DNA from: an uncultured Oscillospiraceae bacterium
GTDB taxonomy: Bacteria > Bacillota > Clostridia > Oscillospirales > Oscillospiraceae
NCBI GenBank assembly: GCA_934572355.1
Contig: CAKTKV010000103.1
Span: 1 to 5,702 of the forward strand
Direction of reading: 5' to 3'
Length of the DNA stretch: 5,702 bases
The notes beneath the pieces are model-generated. The model searched no databases. It worked only from the letters and a program-made list of their open reading frames with translations, and was not told the DNA's origin. How positions within the stretch are numbered: the first letter of the stretch is position 1; each line of letters begins with the position of its first letter. Shown here one piece after another: positions 1-5,702 of the stretch. The translations under genes were made by a program, and so were the position numbers.

Positions 1-11
1 ATATTGCACTC

Positions 12-17
12 AGGAGG
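12..17 (+). promoter_or_regulatory. Ribosome binding site of glgC
   Basis: AGGAGG, a full Shine-Dalgarno core, lies 6 nt before the ATG at 24. It decides the start: an in-frame TTG at 18 directly abuts this core and so cannot use it, whereas the ATG at 24 has normal spacing. Only 11 nt lie upstream in the window, so the glgC promoter cannot be seen and an upstream gene in the same operon cannot be excluded. Confidence 0.9.
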
Positions 18-23
18 TTGACA

Positions 24-1217
24 ATGAAAAAAAGCTGCATCGCAATGCTCCTGGCGGGAGGACAGGGCTCCCGTCTGTATGCCTTGACTCAGAATGTAGC
101 CAAGCCCAGCGTCCCCTTCGGCGGAAAGTACAGAATAATCGACTTCCCGCTCTCCAACTGCGCAAACTCCGGTATCGACACCGTGGGCGTTCTGACGCAG
201 TACCGTCCGCTCCAGCTCAACAGCTATATCGGCAGCGGCCAGCCGTGGGATCTCGACGTGTCCGACGGCGGCGTTTACATTCTGCCGCCATACCAGAGCG
301 CCGGTGAGCGCGGCTCGTGGTTCTCCGGCACCGCGAACGCGATCTATCAGAATATCGGCTTCATCGAAAGCTATGATCCCGACAACGTGATGATCCTCTC
401 GGGCGACCATATATACAAGATGGACTACTCGGATATGCTGCGCGAGCATATCGAGAAGGACGCCGCCTGCACGATCTCCGTGCTGCAGGTCTCGATGGAG
501 GAGGCCACCCGCTTCGGCATAATGAACGTCGGCCCGGACGGGTACATAAACGAGTTTGAGGAGAAGCCCAAGCAGCCGAAGAGCGACCTTGCCTCCATGG
601 GCATATACATCTTCAACTGGAAGAAGCTGCGCGAATACCTCATCGCCGATGAAAACGACCCGAATTCCGACAAGGACTTCGGCAAGAACATAATCCCGAA
701 TATGCTCGCCGCGGGCGAAAAGCTCTGGCCGTACCGCTTCAGCGGCTACTGGCGCGATGTCGGCACCATCACGAGCCTTTGGGACGCGAACATGGATATG
801 CTCTCTCCCACGCTCATTAACCTCTACGATCCCGACTGGCCGATCAGCGCGCGCAGCCCTATCTGCCCGCCGCACTACACCGGCGAGCATGCCGAGATCA
901 TCCACTCGATAGTCACCGAGGGCTGCGAAATAGACGGGCATGTCGAGAACTCCGTGCTCTCCCCCTCCGTTAAGGTGCAGACCGGGGCGAACGTGTGCTA
1001 CAGCGTGCTCATGCCCGGCGCGGTCGTCGAGTCCGGCGCGACCGTTGAATACGCCATTATCGGCGAGAACACCGTCATTCATTCCGGCGCTCATGTCGGC
1101 TCCGCGCCCGACGGCTCGGACGACTGGGGCGTCGCCACCTGCGGCCCGAAAATCGAGATCGGCTCCGGCGCGCGCGTGCCTGCCGGCGCAATGATCTACA
1201 CCGGTGAGGAGGTTTGA
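24..1217 (+). CDS. glgC: Glucose-1-phosphate adenylyltransferase, catalytic subunit GlgC
   Basis: Cytoplasmic ADP-glucose pyrophosphorylase: ATP + glucose-1-phosphate gives ADP-glucose + PPi, the committed step of bacterial glycogen synthesis. The 397-residue product has the usual family length. The N-terminal nucleotidyltransferase domain (about 1-260) carries the nucleotide-binding loop AGGQGSRL (11-18), [19 protein letters not shown] (27-45), GTANAIYQN (102-110), [10 protein letters not shown] (126-135) with the metal-binding/catalytic Asp128, EFEEKP (177-182) with the sugar-phosphate-binding Lys181, and GYWRDVGT (241-248). A C-terminal left-handed beta-helix with imperfect hexapeptide repeats spans about 290-392. 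All active-site motifs are intact, so this is the working subunit, in contrast to GlgD next door. GTANAI, where proteobacterial enzymes have GTADAV, is normal in Firmicutes. I chose the ATG at 24 from its ribosome binding site. The gene is coupled to glgD, with which it is expected to form a heterotetramer (known from Firmicutes family members; inferred here). Confidence 0.97.
   Translation: MKKSCIAMLLAGGQGSRLYALTQNVAKPSVPFGGKYRIIDFPLSNCANSGIDTVGVLTQYRPLQLNSYIGSGQPWDLDVSDGGVYILPPYQSAGERGSWFSGTANAIYQNIGFIESYDPDNVMILSGDHIYKMDYSDMLREHIEKDAACTISVLQVSMEEATRFGIMNVGPDGYINEFEEKPKQPKSDLASMGIYIFNWKKLREYLIADENDPNSDKDFGKNIIPNMLAAGEKLWPYRFSGYWRDVGTITSLWDANMDMLSPTLINLYDPDWPISARSPICPPHYTGEHAEIIHSIVTEGCEIDGHVENSVLSPSVKVQTGANVCYSVLMPGAVVESGATVEYAIIGENTVIHSGAHVGSAPDGSDDWGVATCGPKIEIGSGARVPAGAMIYTGEEV
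1206..1212 (+). promoter_or_regulatory. Ribosome binding site of glgD inside the glgC 3' end
   Basis: GAGGAGG overlaps the last codons of glgC (Gly-Glu-Glu-Val-stop) and sits 8 nt before the glgD ATG. With only 3 nt between the glgC stop and the glgD start, ribosomes finishing glgC should keep this site open. That is the usual arrangement for translational coupling and near-equal production of two subunits of one complex. Confidence 0.85.
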
Positions 1218-1220
1218 GCA

Positions 1221-2333
1221 ATGAAGGATTTTCACGGAATAATCTTTGCGTACAACACTTTCCCTGAGCTGCGCGAGCTTGTCAAATCCCGCACGGCGGC
1301 GTCGCTCCCCGTATGCGGCCGCTACCGCCTTATAGACTTCCCGCTCTCTTCCATGCGCAACGCGGGCATCCTCGATGTCGGCGTCATCGTCCAGCGTGAC
1401 TATCAGTCCCTGCTCGACCATATCGGCAGCGGCAAGCCATGGGATATGAGCCGCCGCGACAACGGTCTGCGCATGCTCCCGCCCTTCGGCCTGCCCGAGT
1501 ACCACAAGGGCAACTACACCGGCACGATGGAGGCGCTCAACGCCGTCTCTACTTACATAAAGGACATCAAGAGCAAGTACATTGTGCTCATGCTCGGCAA
1601 CCTCTATGCAAACATTGACCTCACCGTTCCCATGAAGCAGCATATACGCTCCGGCGCGGAGATTACCGCGATCTGTGCCGACCGCAGCGTTGACGGCAGC
1701 CGCCTGCGCTACGTCACCGGTGAGGACGGCTTTGTGAAGCATATGCTCGTCGAACCGCGCGATGAGAGCCAGGGCGTCGCCTCGCTAGAAGCGTACATCA
1801 TAAACCGCGATGTGCTCCTGCGCCTGATGGACTATTCACGCGAGCATAACCTCTACCGTTTCCACAAGGACGCAATAGACTACTATCTTTCAAACGGGGG
1901 TAAAATGGGGATATACATCCACCATGGCTACTCCGCCATTATCCACAGCGTCGACAGCTACTACCACGCCAACATGGATATGCTCGACGCGGCAAAGCGC
2001 GGCGACATCTTCCCCGCCGACCGCCCCGTGCGCACAAAAATACGCGAGGAGGTCAGCACCTATTACGGTGAGCACTCCTCCTCTCTCAACTGCCTTGTCG
2101 CTGATAACTGCATCATCGAGGGCGATATTGAAAACTGCATCGTCTTCTCCGGTGCGCGCATCAGCGCGGGCGCAAAGCTCAAGGACTGCATCATCATGCG
2201 CCGCTGCACAGTCGGCGAAAACTCGGAGCTTAACCACGTCATCGCCGACAAGGCCGTCGTGTTCTCCGCCGGGACGGTGCTGACCGGAAGCGACAAGCTG
2301 CCCATCGTGGTGCCGAAAGGCATAGAAATTTAA
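1221..2333 (+). CDS. glgD: GlgD, non-catalytic ADP-glucose pyrophosphorylase-like subunit
   Basis: A 370-residue paralogue of GlgC. The fold is recognisable: CGRYRLIDFPLSSMRNAGI (32-50), HIGSGKPWD (67-75), YHANMDML (248-255) and a C-terminal left-handed beta-helix (about 285-355). The active-site motifs are gone. The GGxGxRL nucleotide loop is replaced by AYNTFPELREL (10-20), SGDHIYKMD by LGNLYANID (125-133), EFEEKP by HMLVEPR (174-180), and the WRDVGT segment by SAIIHSVDS. Characterised Firmicutes GlgC/GlgD systems show GlgD has little or no activity alone but raises the activity of GlgC in a mixed tetramer. I infer the same role here from the missing residues and the 3-nt coupling to glgC. 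The start is the ATG 8 nt after GAGGAGG. Some databases label such proteins simply as glucose-1-phosphate adenylyltransferase; catalytic activity is unlikely. Confidence 0.95.
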   Translation: MKDFHGIIFAYNTFPELRELVKSRTAASLPVCGRYRLIDFPLSSMRNAGILDVGVIVQRDYQSLLDHIGSGKPWDMSRRDNGLRMLPPFGLPEYHKGNYTGTMEALNAVSTYIKDIKSKYIVLMLGNLYANIDLTVPMKQHIRSGAEITAICADRSVDGSRLRYVTGEDGFVKHMLVEPRDESQGVASLEAYIINRDVLLRLMDYSREHNLYRFHKDAIDYYLSNGGKMGIYIHHGYSAIIHSVDSYYHANMDMLDAAKRGDIFPADRPVRTKIREEVSTYYGEHSSSLNCLVADNCIIEGDIENCIVFSGARISAGAKLKDCIIMRRCTVGENSELNHVIADKAVVFSAGTVLTGSDKLPIVVPKGIEI

Positions 2334-2362
2334 GCGCAGCAACTACCTAAAAATGCTGTTAC

Positions 2363-2390
2363 CGAAAGCCTTGAAACATCAAGGCTTTCG
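2363..2390. repeat. Perfect 12-bp inverted repeat (hairpin) after glgD
   Basis: CGAAAGCCTTGA and TCAAGGCTTTCG pair perfectly around an AACA loop, starting 29 nt after the glgD stop codon. There is no T-run after it (the next bases are ACGGCGGTTT), so it is not a standard intrinsic terminator. It could protect the 3' end of the glgCD mRNA, act as a weak terminator, or be a copy of a dispersed repeat. The pairing is seen directly; the role is unknown. Confidence 0.7.
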
Positions 2391-2412
2391 ACGGCGGTTT
2401 ATCCGATTTGAG

Positions 2413-2441
2413 GCGGGCCTTGCCCCCTCAAGCTCCCCCGC
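2413..2441 (+). other. C-rich intergenic stretch with a weak stem-loop
   Basis: The outer arms GCGGG (2413-2417) and CCCGC (2437-2441) and the inner arms CTTG (2419-2422) and CAAG (2429-2432) can pair around a CCCCCT loop, with an unequal internal loop. The stretch is strongly C-rich on this strand and is followed by a pyrimidine-rich tract (TGCTCTGTTTCTTTACTTT). It has no credible coding content. It may be part of a leader, the remnant of a repeat, or simply spacer sequence. Confidence 0.25.
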
Positions 2442-2487
2442 TGCTCTGTTTCTTTACTTTGCAGCATAGTTTTCTTGACTGGCAGAC

Positions 2488-2519
2488 AAAACAATGCGAC
2501 CTATGGCCGCATTGTTTTT
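2488..2519 (+). terminator. Intrinsic terminator between glgCD and glgP, possibly bidirectional
   Basis: AAAACAATGCG (2488-2498) pairs perfectly with CGCATTGTTTT (2508-2518). The stem continues past one A/C mismatch with CC/GG around a TAT loop, and a T-run (TTTTT, 2515-2519) follows. This is the classic form of a Rho-independent terminator. The A-run on the 5' side gives a matching T-run on the opposite strand, so it may work in both directions. It probably ends the glgCD transcript about 150 nt after the glgD stop codon and insulates glgP from it. A role as an attenuator in a longer glgP leader is possible but not needed. Confidence 0.8.
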
Positions 2520-2527
2520 CCCCGATA

Positions 2528-2545
2528 TCCGGTAACGTTACCGGA
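2528..2545. promoter_or_regulatory. 18-bp perfect palindrome, probable LacI-family operator for glgP
   Basis: TCCGGTAACGTTACCGGA is identical to its own reverse complement. The central CG flanked by AA/TT (AACGTT) is the layout typical of LacI/GalR-family operators. It does not fit the CcpA cre consensus well, since the outer positions are C and G rather than T and A. It ends 41 nt before the glgP start codon and just upstream of a TATGAT box, so a protein bound here would cover the expected -35 region. No regulator gene is in the window; the family assignment is inference. Confidence 0.65.
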
Positions 2546-2550
2546 GCATA

Positions 2551-2556
2551 TATGAT
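2551..2556 (+). promoter_or_regulatory. Possible -10 box of the glgP promoter
   Basis: TATGAT matches the sigma-A -10 consensus at five of six positions and would start a transcript about 24 nt before the glgP ATG. No good -35 box lies 16-18 nt upstream: that position falls on the palindrome at 2528-2545. The promoter would therefore be weak or regulator-dependent. CATACT at 2561 is a poorer alternative. Confidence 0.4.
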
Positions 2557-2586
2557 CGGGCATACTCTACTCCACGGAGGTAATAA

Positions 2587-4989
2587 ATGAACAATCAGAT
2601 ATCCAGAGACGAAGTCCGAAGCGCGATAGAGGATAAGCTCAGCGCGCAGTTCAGCGTAAGCGGCGAGGTCGCCACCAACGAGCAGATATTCCAGGCCACA
2701 GCTATAGTCATCCGCGAGCTTATGAGTCGCCTGCTCACCATCGAGGATCCGCGCCACGCGGAAAAAGAGATACACTATATGTCGATGGAGTTCCTCATGG
2801 GGCGCAGCCTTATGAAGAACGCCTACAACCTCGGCATTTCCGAAGCCGTCACCGGCGCGCTTGAGGACATGGGGCGCAGCGCGTCCGATATCTTCGAGGA
2901 GGAGCCGGACGCAGGTCTCGGCAACGGCGGTCTTGGCCGTCTCGCCGCCTGCTTCATGGACTCCATGGCCACCGAGGGACTTCAGGCCACGGGCTACTCC
3001 ATCTGCTACGAGCTGGGCATGTTCAAGCAGAAGTTTGAGAACGGGCGCCAGACCGAGGTCGCCGACAATTGGCGCACCGCCGCCGAGAGCTGGCTGATCC
3101 CCCGCCATGAGGACGAGGTCGAGGTCCGCTTCGGCGGGCAGATATCCCCAAGCTGGGACAGCCTCGGCCACTACCACGCCGAGCACACCGGCTACACCGC
3201 CGTCATCGCTCTGCCGCGCGATATGCTCATCGCCGGCTACGGCGCGAAGGAGATCAACACCCTGCGTCTCTGGGACGCTATGAGCCCGAACTCTCTGGAC
3301 ATGTACCTCTTCTCCGAGGGTGCGTACGTCAAGAGCCTTGAGCAGCGCACCATGGCCGAGGTCATCACGAAGGTGCTCTATCCCGCGGACGACCATGTCG
3401 AGGGCAAGCTTCTGCGTCTCAAGCAGCAGTACTTTTTCATCTCCGCCACCGCGCAGGATATCGTGCGCAAGCACATCCGCACATGGGGCGATATCCGCAG
3501 CTTCTCCAAGCACCATATCATCCAGATAAACGACACGCACCCGACGATGATAATCCCCGAGCTCATGCGCATCTTCATGGACGAGTACGAGCTTGGTTGG
3601 GACGAGGCATGGGAGCTTGTCAAGAACAGCGTCGCCTACACCAACCACACCGTCATGAGCGAGGCTCTTGAAAAGTGGCCGCAGGACCTTATCCAGCAGC
3701 TTCTGCCCCGTATATGGGAGATCATGTGCGAGATCAACCGCCGCTGGTGCGAGTATCTCGGCGCGCACTTCGGCAGCGGCGAGGCTCTTGGCCGCAACCT
3801 CATCATCCGCGACGGTCAGGTGCACATGGCAAACCTCTGCCTTGCGACCTGCCAGAAGGTCAACGGCGTGTCCCGCCTGCACGGCGACATTCTCAAGAAC
3901 GACCTCTTCCACGATCTTTACACCATCACGCCCGAGCGCTTCACCTATGTCACTAACGGCATCGATCACCGCCGCTGGCTGTCTCAGATAAACCCCGGCC
4001 TTGACGCTCTCGTCAAGGAGCTCACCGGCGGGGACAAGTACCTTACAAACCCCGAGGTGCTCATCAAGCTTGCCGACTACGCGAACGACGCCGCCGTGCG
4101 TGAGCGCGTGCTGGCGATAAAGCGCGCGAATAAGGAGAGCTTCGCCGAGTTTGCCCGCCGCAACGACAGCTTTGCCCTCAACACCGAGGCTATCATGGAC
4201 GTTCAGGTCAAGCGTCTGCATGAGTACAAGCGCCAGCTGCTGTGCGCGATGAGCATCGCAAGCCTCCAGCTCCAGCTGCACGACGACCCGAACCGTGAGT
4301 TCCTGCCGCGCACCTTCGTGTTCGGCGCAAAGGCCGCCGCGGGCTATAAGACCGCAAAGCGCATAATCGAGCTGCTGCTGAGCATGGCAAACGACATCAA
4401 CAACGACCCCATCTGCAAGGATAAGCTTCAGGTCTACTTCGTCGAGAACTATCGTGTCTCCGCCGCCGAAGCCATAGTGCCCGCCGCGCAGATATCCGAG
4501 CAGATCTCCACCGCCGGTAAGGAAGCCTCCGGCACCGGCTGCATGAAGCTTATGATGAACGGCGCTGTCACCATCGGCACGCTCGACGGCGCGAACGTCG
4601 AAATGTACGAACGTCTCGGCGACGAGAACATGTTCCTCTTCGGCCTGCACACCGACGAGATCGCCCAGCTGCGCGCGAACGGCTACGATCCGGGCTCCAT
4701 CGCAAGGAACGATCCCGAGATAAGCCGCGTCTTCTCGCGCTTCAGCGAAGGCTTCTCTGACGGCAAGAGCTATTCCGACCTTGTCAGCCAGCTGCTCTAC
4801 GGCGGCGACCCGTACATGCTCATCGCCGACTACCGCGCCTACGTCGACTGCCAGAAGCGTCTCTATGAGCGTATTTCCGACAAGGGCGAGCTTGCGCGCC
4901 TTGCCATCATGAACACCGCCGAGAGCGGCATCTTCGCCGCCGACCGTGCGATCAGCCAGTACGCGCACGAGATCTGGAATGTAAAGTAA
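2587..4989 (+). CDS. glgP: Glycogen/alpha-glucan phosphorylase (GT35), PLP-dependent
   Basis: Cytoplasmic enzyme that phosphorolyses alpha-1,4-glucan ends: glycogen(n) + Pi gives glycogen(n-1) + glucose-1-phosphate. The 800-residue product matches the bacterial family length and runs from a typical N-terminus to the usual SQYAHEIWNV ending. Seen in order: DAGLGNGGLGRLAACF (from about 108, glycine-rich loop 112-118), EINTLRLWDA, VEGKLLRLKQQYF, QINDTHP, AYTNHTV with His354 (the rabbit His377 position), DVQVKRLHEYKRQ with Lys542, Arg543 and Lys548 (rabbit 568, 569 and 574), EASGTGCMK (646-654) with the PLP-binding Lys654, and GTLDGANVE (664-672). The one oddity is Cys652 where most family members have Asn. 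The start is the ATG 6 nt after GGAGG (2576-2580). It follows its own terminator, operator and promoter region, so it is probably controlled apart from glgCD. MalP-type maltodextrin phosphorylase is the alternative name; sequence alone does not settle the preferred glucan. Confidence 0.97.
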   Translation: MNNQISRDEVRSAIEDKLSAQFSVSGEVATNEQIFQATAIVIRELMSRLLTIEDPRHAEKEIHYMSMEFLMGRSLMKNAYNLGISEAVTGALEDMGRSASDIFEEEPDAGLGNGGLGRLAACFMDSMATEGLQATGYSICYELGMFKQKFENGRQTEVADNWRTAAESWLIPRHEDEVEVRFGGQISPSWDSLGHYHAEHTGYTAVIALPRDMLIAGYGAKEINTLRLWDAMSPNSLDMYLFSEGAYVKSLEQRTMAEVITKVLYPADDHVEGKLLRLKQQYFFISATAQDIVRKHIRTWGDIRSFSKHHIIQINDTHPTMIIPELMRIFMDEYELGWDEAWELVKNSVAYTNHTVMSEALEKWPQDLIQQLLPRIWEIMCEINRRWCEYLGAHFGSGEALGRNLIIRDGQVHMANLCLATCQKVNGVSRLHGDILKNDLFHDLYTITPERFTYVTNGIDHRRWLSQINPGLDALVKELTGGDKYLTNPEVLIKLADYANDAAVRERVLAIKRANKESFAEFARRNDSFALNTEAIMDVQVKRLHEYKRQLLCAMSIASLQLQLHDDPNREFLPRTFVFGAKAAAGYKTAKRIIELLLSMANDINNDPICKDKLQVYFVENYRVSAAEAIVPAAQISEQISTAGKEASGTGCMKLMMNGAVTIGTLDGANVEMYERLGDENMFLFGLHTDEIAQLRANGYDPGSIARNDPEISRVFSRFSEGFSDGKSYSDLVSQLLYGGDPYMLIADYRAYVDCQKRLYERISDKGELARLAIMNTAESGIFAADRAISQYAHEIWNVK

Positions 4990-4998
4990 AGAAATAAA

Positions 4999-5702
4999 AT
5001 GGATCTTCAAAACAAAGCCGCCGTCATCGGCGGACTCAACGCGGATATATGGGGTCGTCCCTCCGGCCCCATCATCCTGCGCGACTCGAATCCCGGTTCG
5101 GTGACGCTCACTCCGGGCGGCGTCGGGCGCAACATCGCGCACGACCTCTGCCTGCTAGGGCTGGACGTCAGCCTCGTCTCCGCTGTCGGCGACGACTCTA
5201 ACGGTGAGTTTCTGCTTGACCGCTGCCGTGGTCTCGGCATGGATGTCAGCCGCGTGCGCGTCGTACCCGGTGCGCGCAGTTCGAGTTATCTCTACATCAC
5301 CGACGAGCGCGGCGACATGCAGCTTGCCGTGAACGACATGGCCGTCTGCAATGAGATAAGCCCCGAGTACCTTGAGGGCGTCCTGCCCGGCATTCAGGCC
5401 GGGGCACTGGTGCTCGACACGAACCTGCCGGTAGAGTCGCTCGAATTTATCTGCCGCAGCTCCTGCATACCGCTCTATGCCGACCCCGTCTCCTCGGTCA
5501 AGGCGATGAAGCTGCGCGGCGTGATGAAGCACCTGCGCGCCGTCAAGCCGAACGCGCTTGAGGCCGCCGCGCTCACCGGGCAGTCAGACCCTGAGCTTGC
5601 TGCCCGCGCGCTCATCGACGAGGGCGTGCAGCGTGTGTTCATCAGCCTCGGCACGAACGGCATGATCGCCGCCGAGGGCTCGCGCATACTGCGCATGCCG
5701 TC
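4999..5702 (+). CDS. psuK: PfkB-family sugar kinase, probable pseudouridine kinase PsuK (3' end outside window)
   Basis: The first 234 codons are visible, roughly three quarters of a typical 300-320 residue protein, and the frame is open to the window edge. The N-terminus reads AAVIGGLNADIWGRPSG (7-23), then DSNPG (29-33) and PGGVGRNIAHDLCLLGLDV (39-57), the PfkB signature 1 region. ADPVS and AVKPNALEAAALTG (181-194) follow further on. DSNPG followed by PGGVGRNIA, with a later ND(M) segment (LAVNDMAVCNEI), closely resembles E. coli PsuK (YeiC), which phosphorylates pseudouridine to pseudouridine 5'-phosphate before PsuG cleaves it to uracil and ribose 5-phosphate. The second PfkB signature with the catalytic Asp lies beyond the edge. 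The gene starts 9 nt after the glgP stop with only an A-rich leader (AAAGAAATAAA) and no clear Shine-Dalgarno, so it is probably co-transcribed and translationally coupled to glgP. Another nucleoside or sugar substrate within PfkB remains possible. Confidence 0.85.
   Translation, partial: MDLQNKAAVIGGLNADIWGRPSGPIILRDSNPGSVTLTPGGVGRNIAHDLCLLGLDVSLVSAVGDDSNGEFLLDRCRGLGMDVSRVRVVPGARSSSYLYITDERGDMQLAVNDMAVCNEISPEYLEGVLPGIQAGALVLDTNLPVESLEFICRSSCIPLYADPVSSVKAMKLRGVMKHLRAVKPNALEAAALTGQSDPELAARALIDEGVQRVFISLGTNGMIAAEGSRILRMP

Noticed and set aside
18..23. An upstream in-frame TTG start for glgC
   Set aside because: It lies directly against the AGGAGG core with no spacing; the ATG at 24 is correctly spaced and gives the usual N-terminus.
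1890..2342. Minus-strand and alternate-frame open frames across glgC, glgD and psuK
   Set aside because: They are shadows of confident genes, with biased composition, no ribosome binding sites and no recognisable domains.
2449..2460. TTTCTTTACTTT here and its exact reverse complement at 4983-4994 as inverted repeats flanking glgP, suggesting a mobile unit
   Set aside because: About one exact 12-mer inverted match is expected by chance in a window of this size, the second copy lies in the glgP stop codon region, and no target-site duplications or transposase are seen.
2475..2480. TTGACT as a -35 box for a glgP promoter
   Set aside because: A good hexamer, but no acceptable -10 lies 16-18 nt downstream; that position falls inside the terminator stem and reads ACCTAT or similar.
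2334..2586. A riboswitch or T-box leader upstream of glgP
   Set aside because: I see separate hairpins but no conserved riboswitch or T-box motif, and the inferred glgP leader from the -10 box is only about 24 nt long.
2408..2590. A 60-codon plus-strand frame in the glgD-glgP intergenic region
   Set aside because: It begins at a TTG with no ribosome binding site, reads straight through the terminator and the palindrome, and overlaps the glgP start codon.
2428..5142. A 904-codon open frame on the minus strand, antisense to nearly all of glgP
   Set aside because: Its product has no recognisable family and is low-complexity (Val/Ala/Asp/Leu/His-rich). It mirrors a well-conserved real gene. Long antisense open frames are expected opposite GC-rich genes with strong third-position bias. 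It also crosses the terminator and operator.

Overview
The window is a compact glycogen-metabolism locus with every supported gene on the + strand. It looks like a GC-rich member of the Firmicutes (Bacillota), most plausibly a Clostridia/Oscillospiraceae-type gut commensal. The main reason is the tandem glgC-glgD pair: GlgD, the degenerate ADP-glucose pyrophosphorylase partner subunit, is essentially a Firmicutes feature. Strong AGGAGG-type ribosome binding sites and a GC-rich third codon position agree with this. No rRNA or other marker is present, so the taxonomy is inference.

Layout: glgC (24-1217) and glgD (1221-2333) are 3 nt apart, and the glgD ribosome binding site lies inside the last codons of glgC, so they form one translationally coupled unit. 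A 253-nt intergenic region follows (2334-2586). It holds a perfect 12-bp-stem hairpin, a C-rich stretch with a weaker fold, a convincing intrinsic terminator (2488-2519), a perfect 18-bp palindrome with a central CG (2528-2545) that looks like a LacI-family operator, and a possible -10 box just upstream of glgP. Next come glgP, glycogen phosphorylase (2587-4989), and, 9 nt after its stop codon, a PfkB-family kinase that reads as pseudouridine kinase (psuK). The kinase is cut by the right edge of the window.

Working together: GlgC (catalytic) and GlgD (non-catalytic, probably regulatory) make ADP-glucose from glucose-1-phosphate and ATP for glycogen synthesis. GlgP runs the opposite way, releasing glucose-1-phosphate from glycogen by phosphorolysis. 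The terminator and the separate operator suggest that synthesis (glgCD) and breakdown (glgP-psuK) are transcribed and controlled separately although adjacent. Glycogen synthase and branching enzyme are not in the window.

This is mostly an ordinary region and I do not see a new defence, mobile or RNA system. The points most worth a second look are the 18-bp palindrome in front of glgP and the coupling of a pseudouridine kinase to glycogen phosphorylase. Lesser points are a Cys in place of the usual Asn next to the PLP lysine of GlgP and an unexplained perfect hairpin after glgD.
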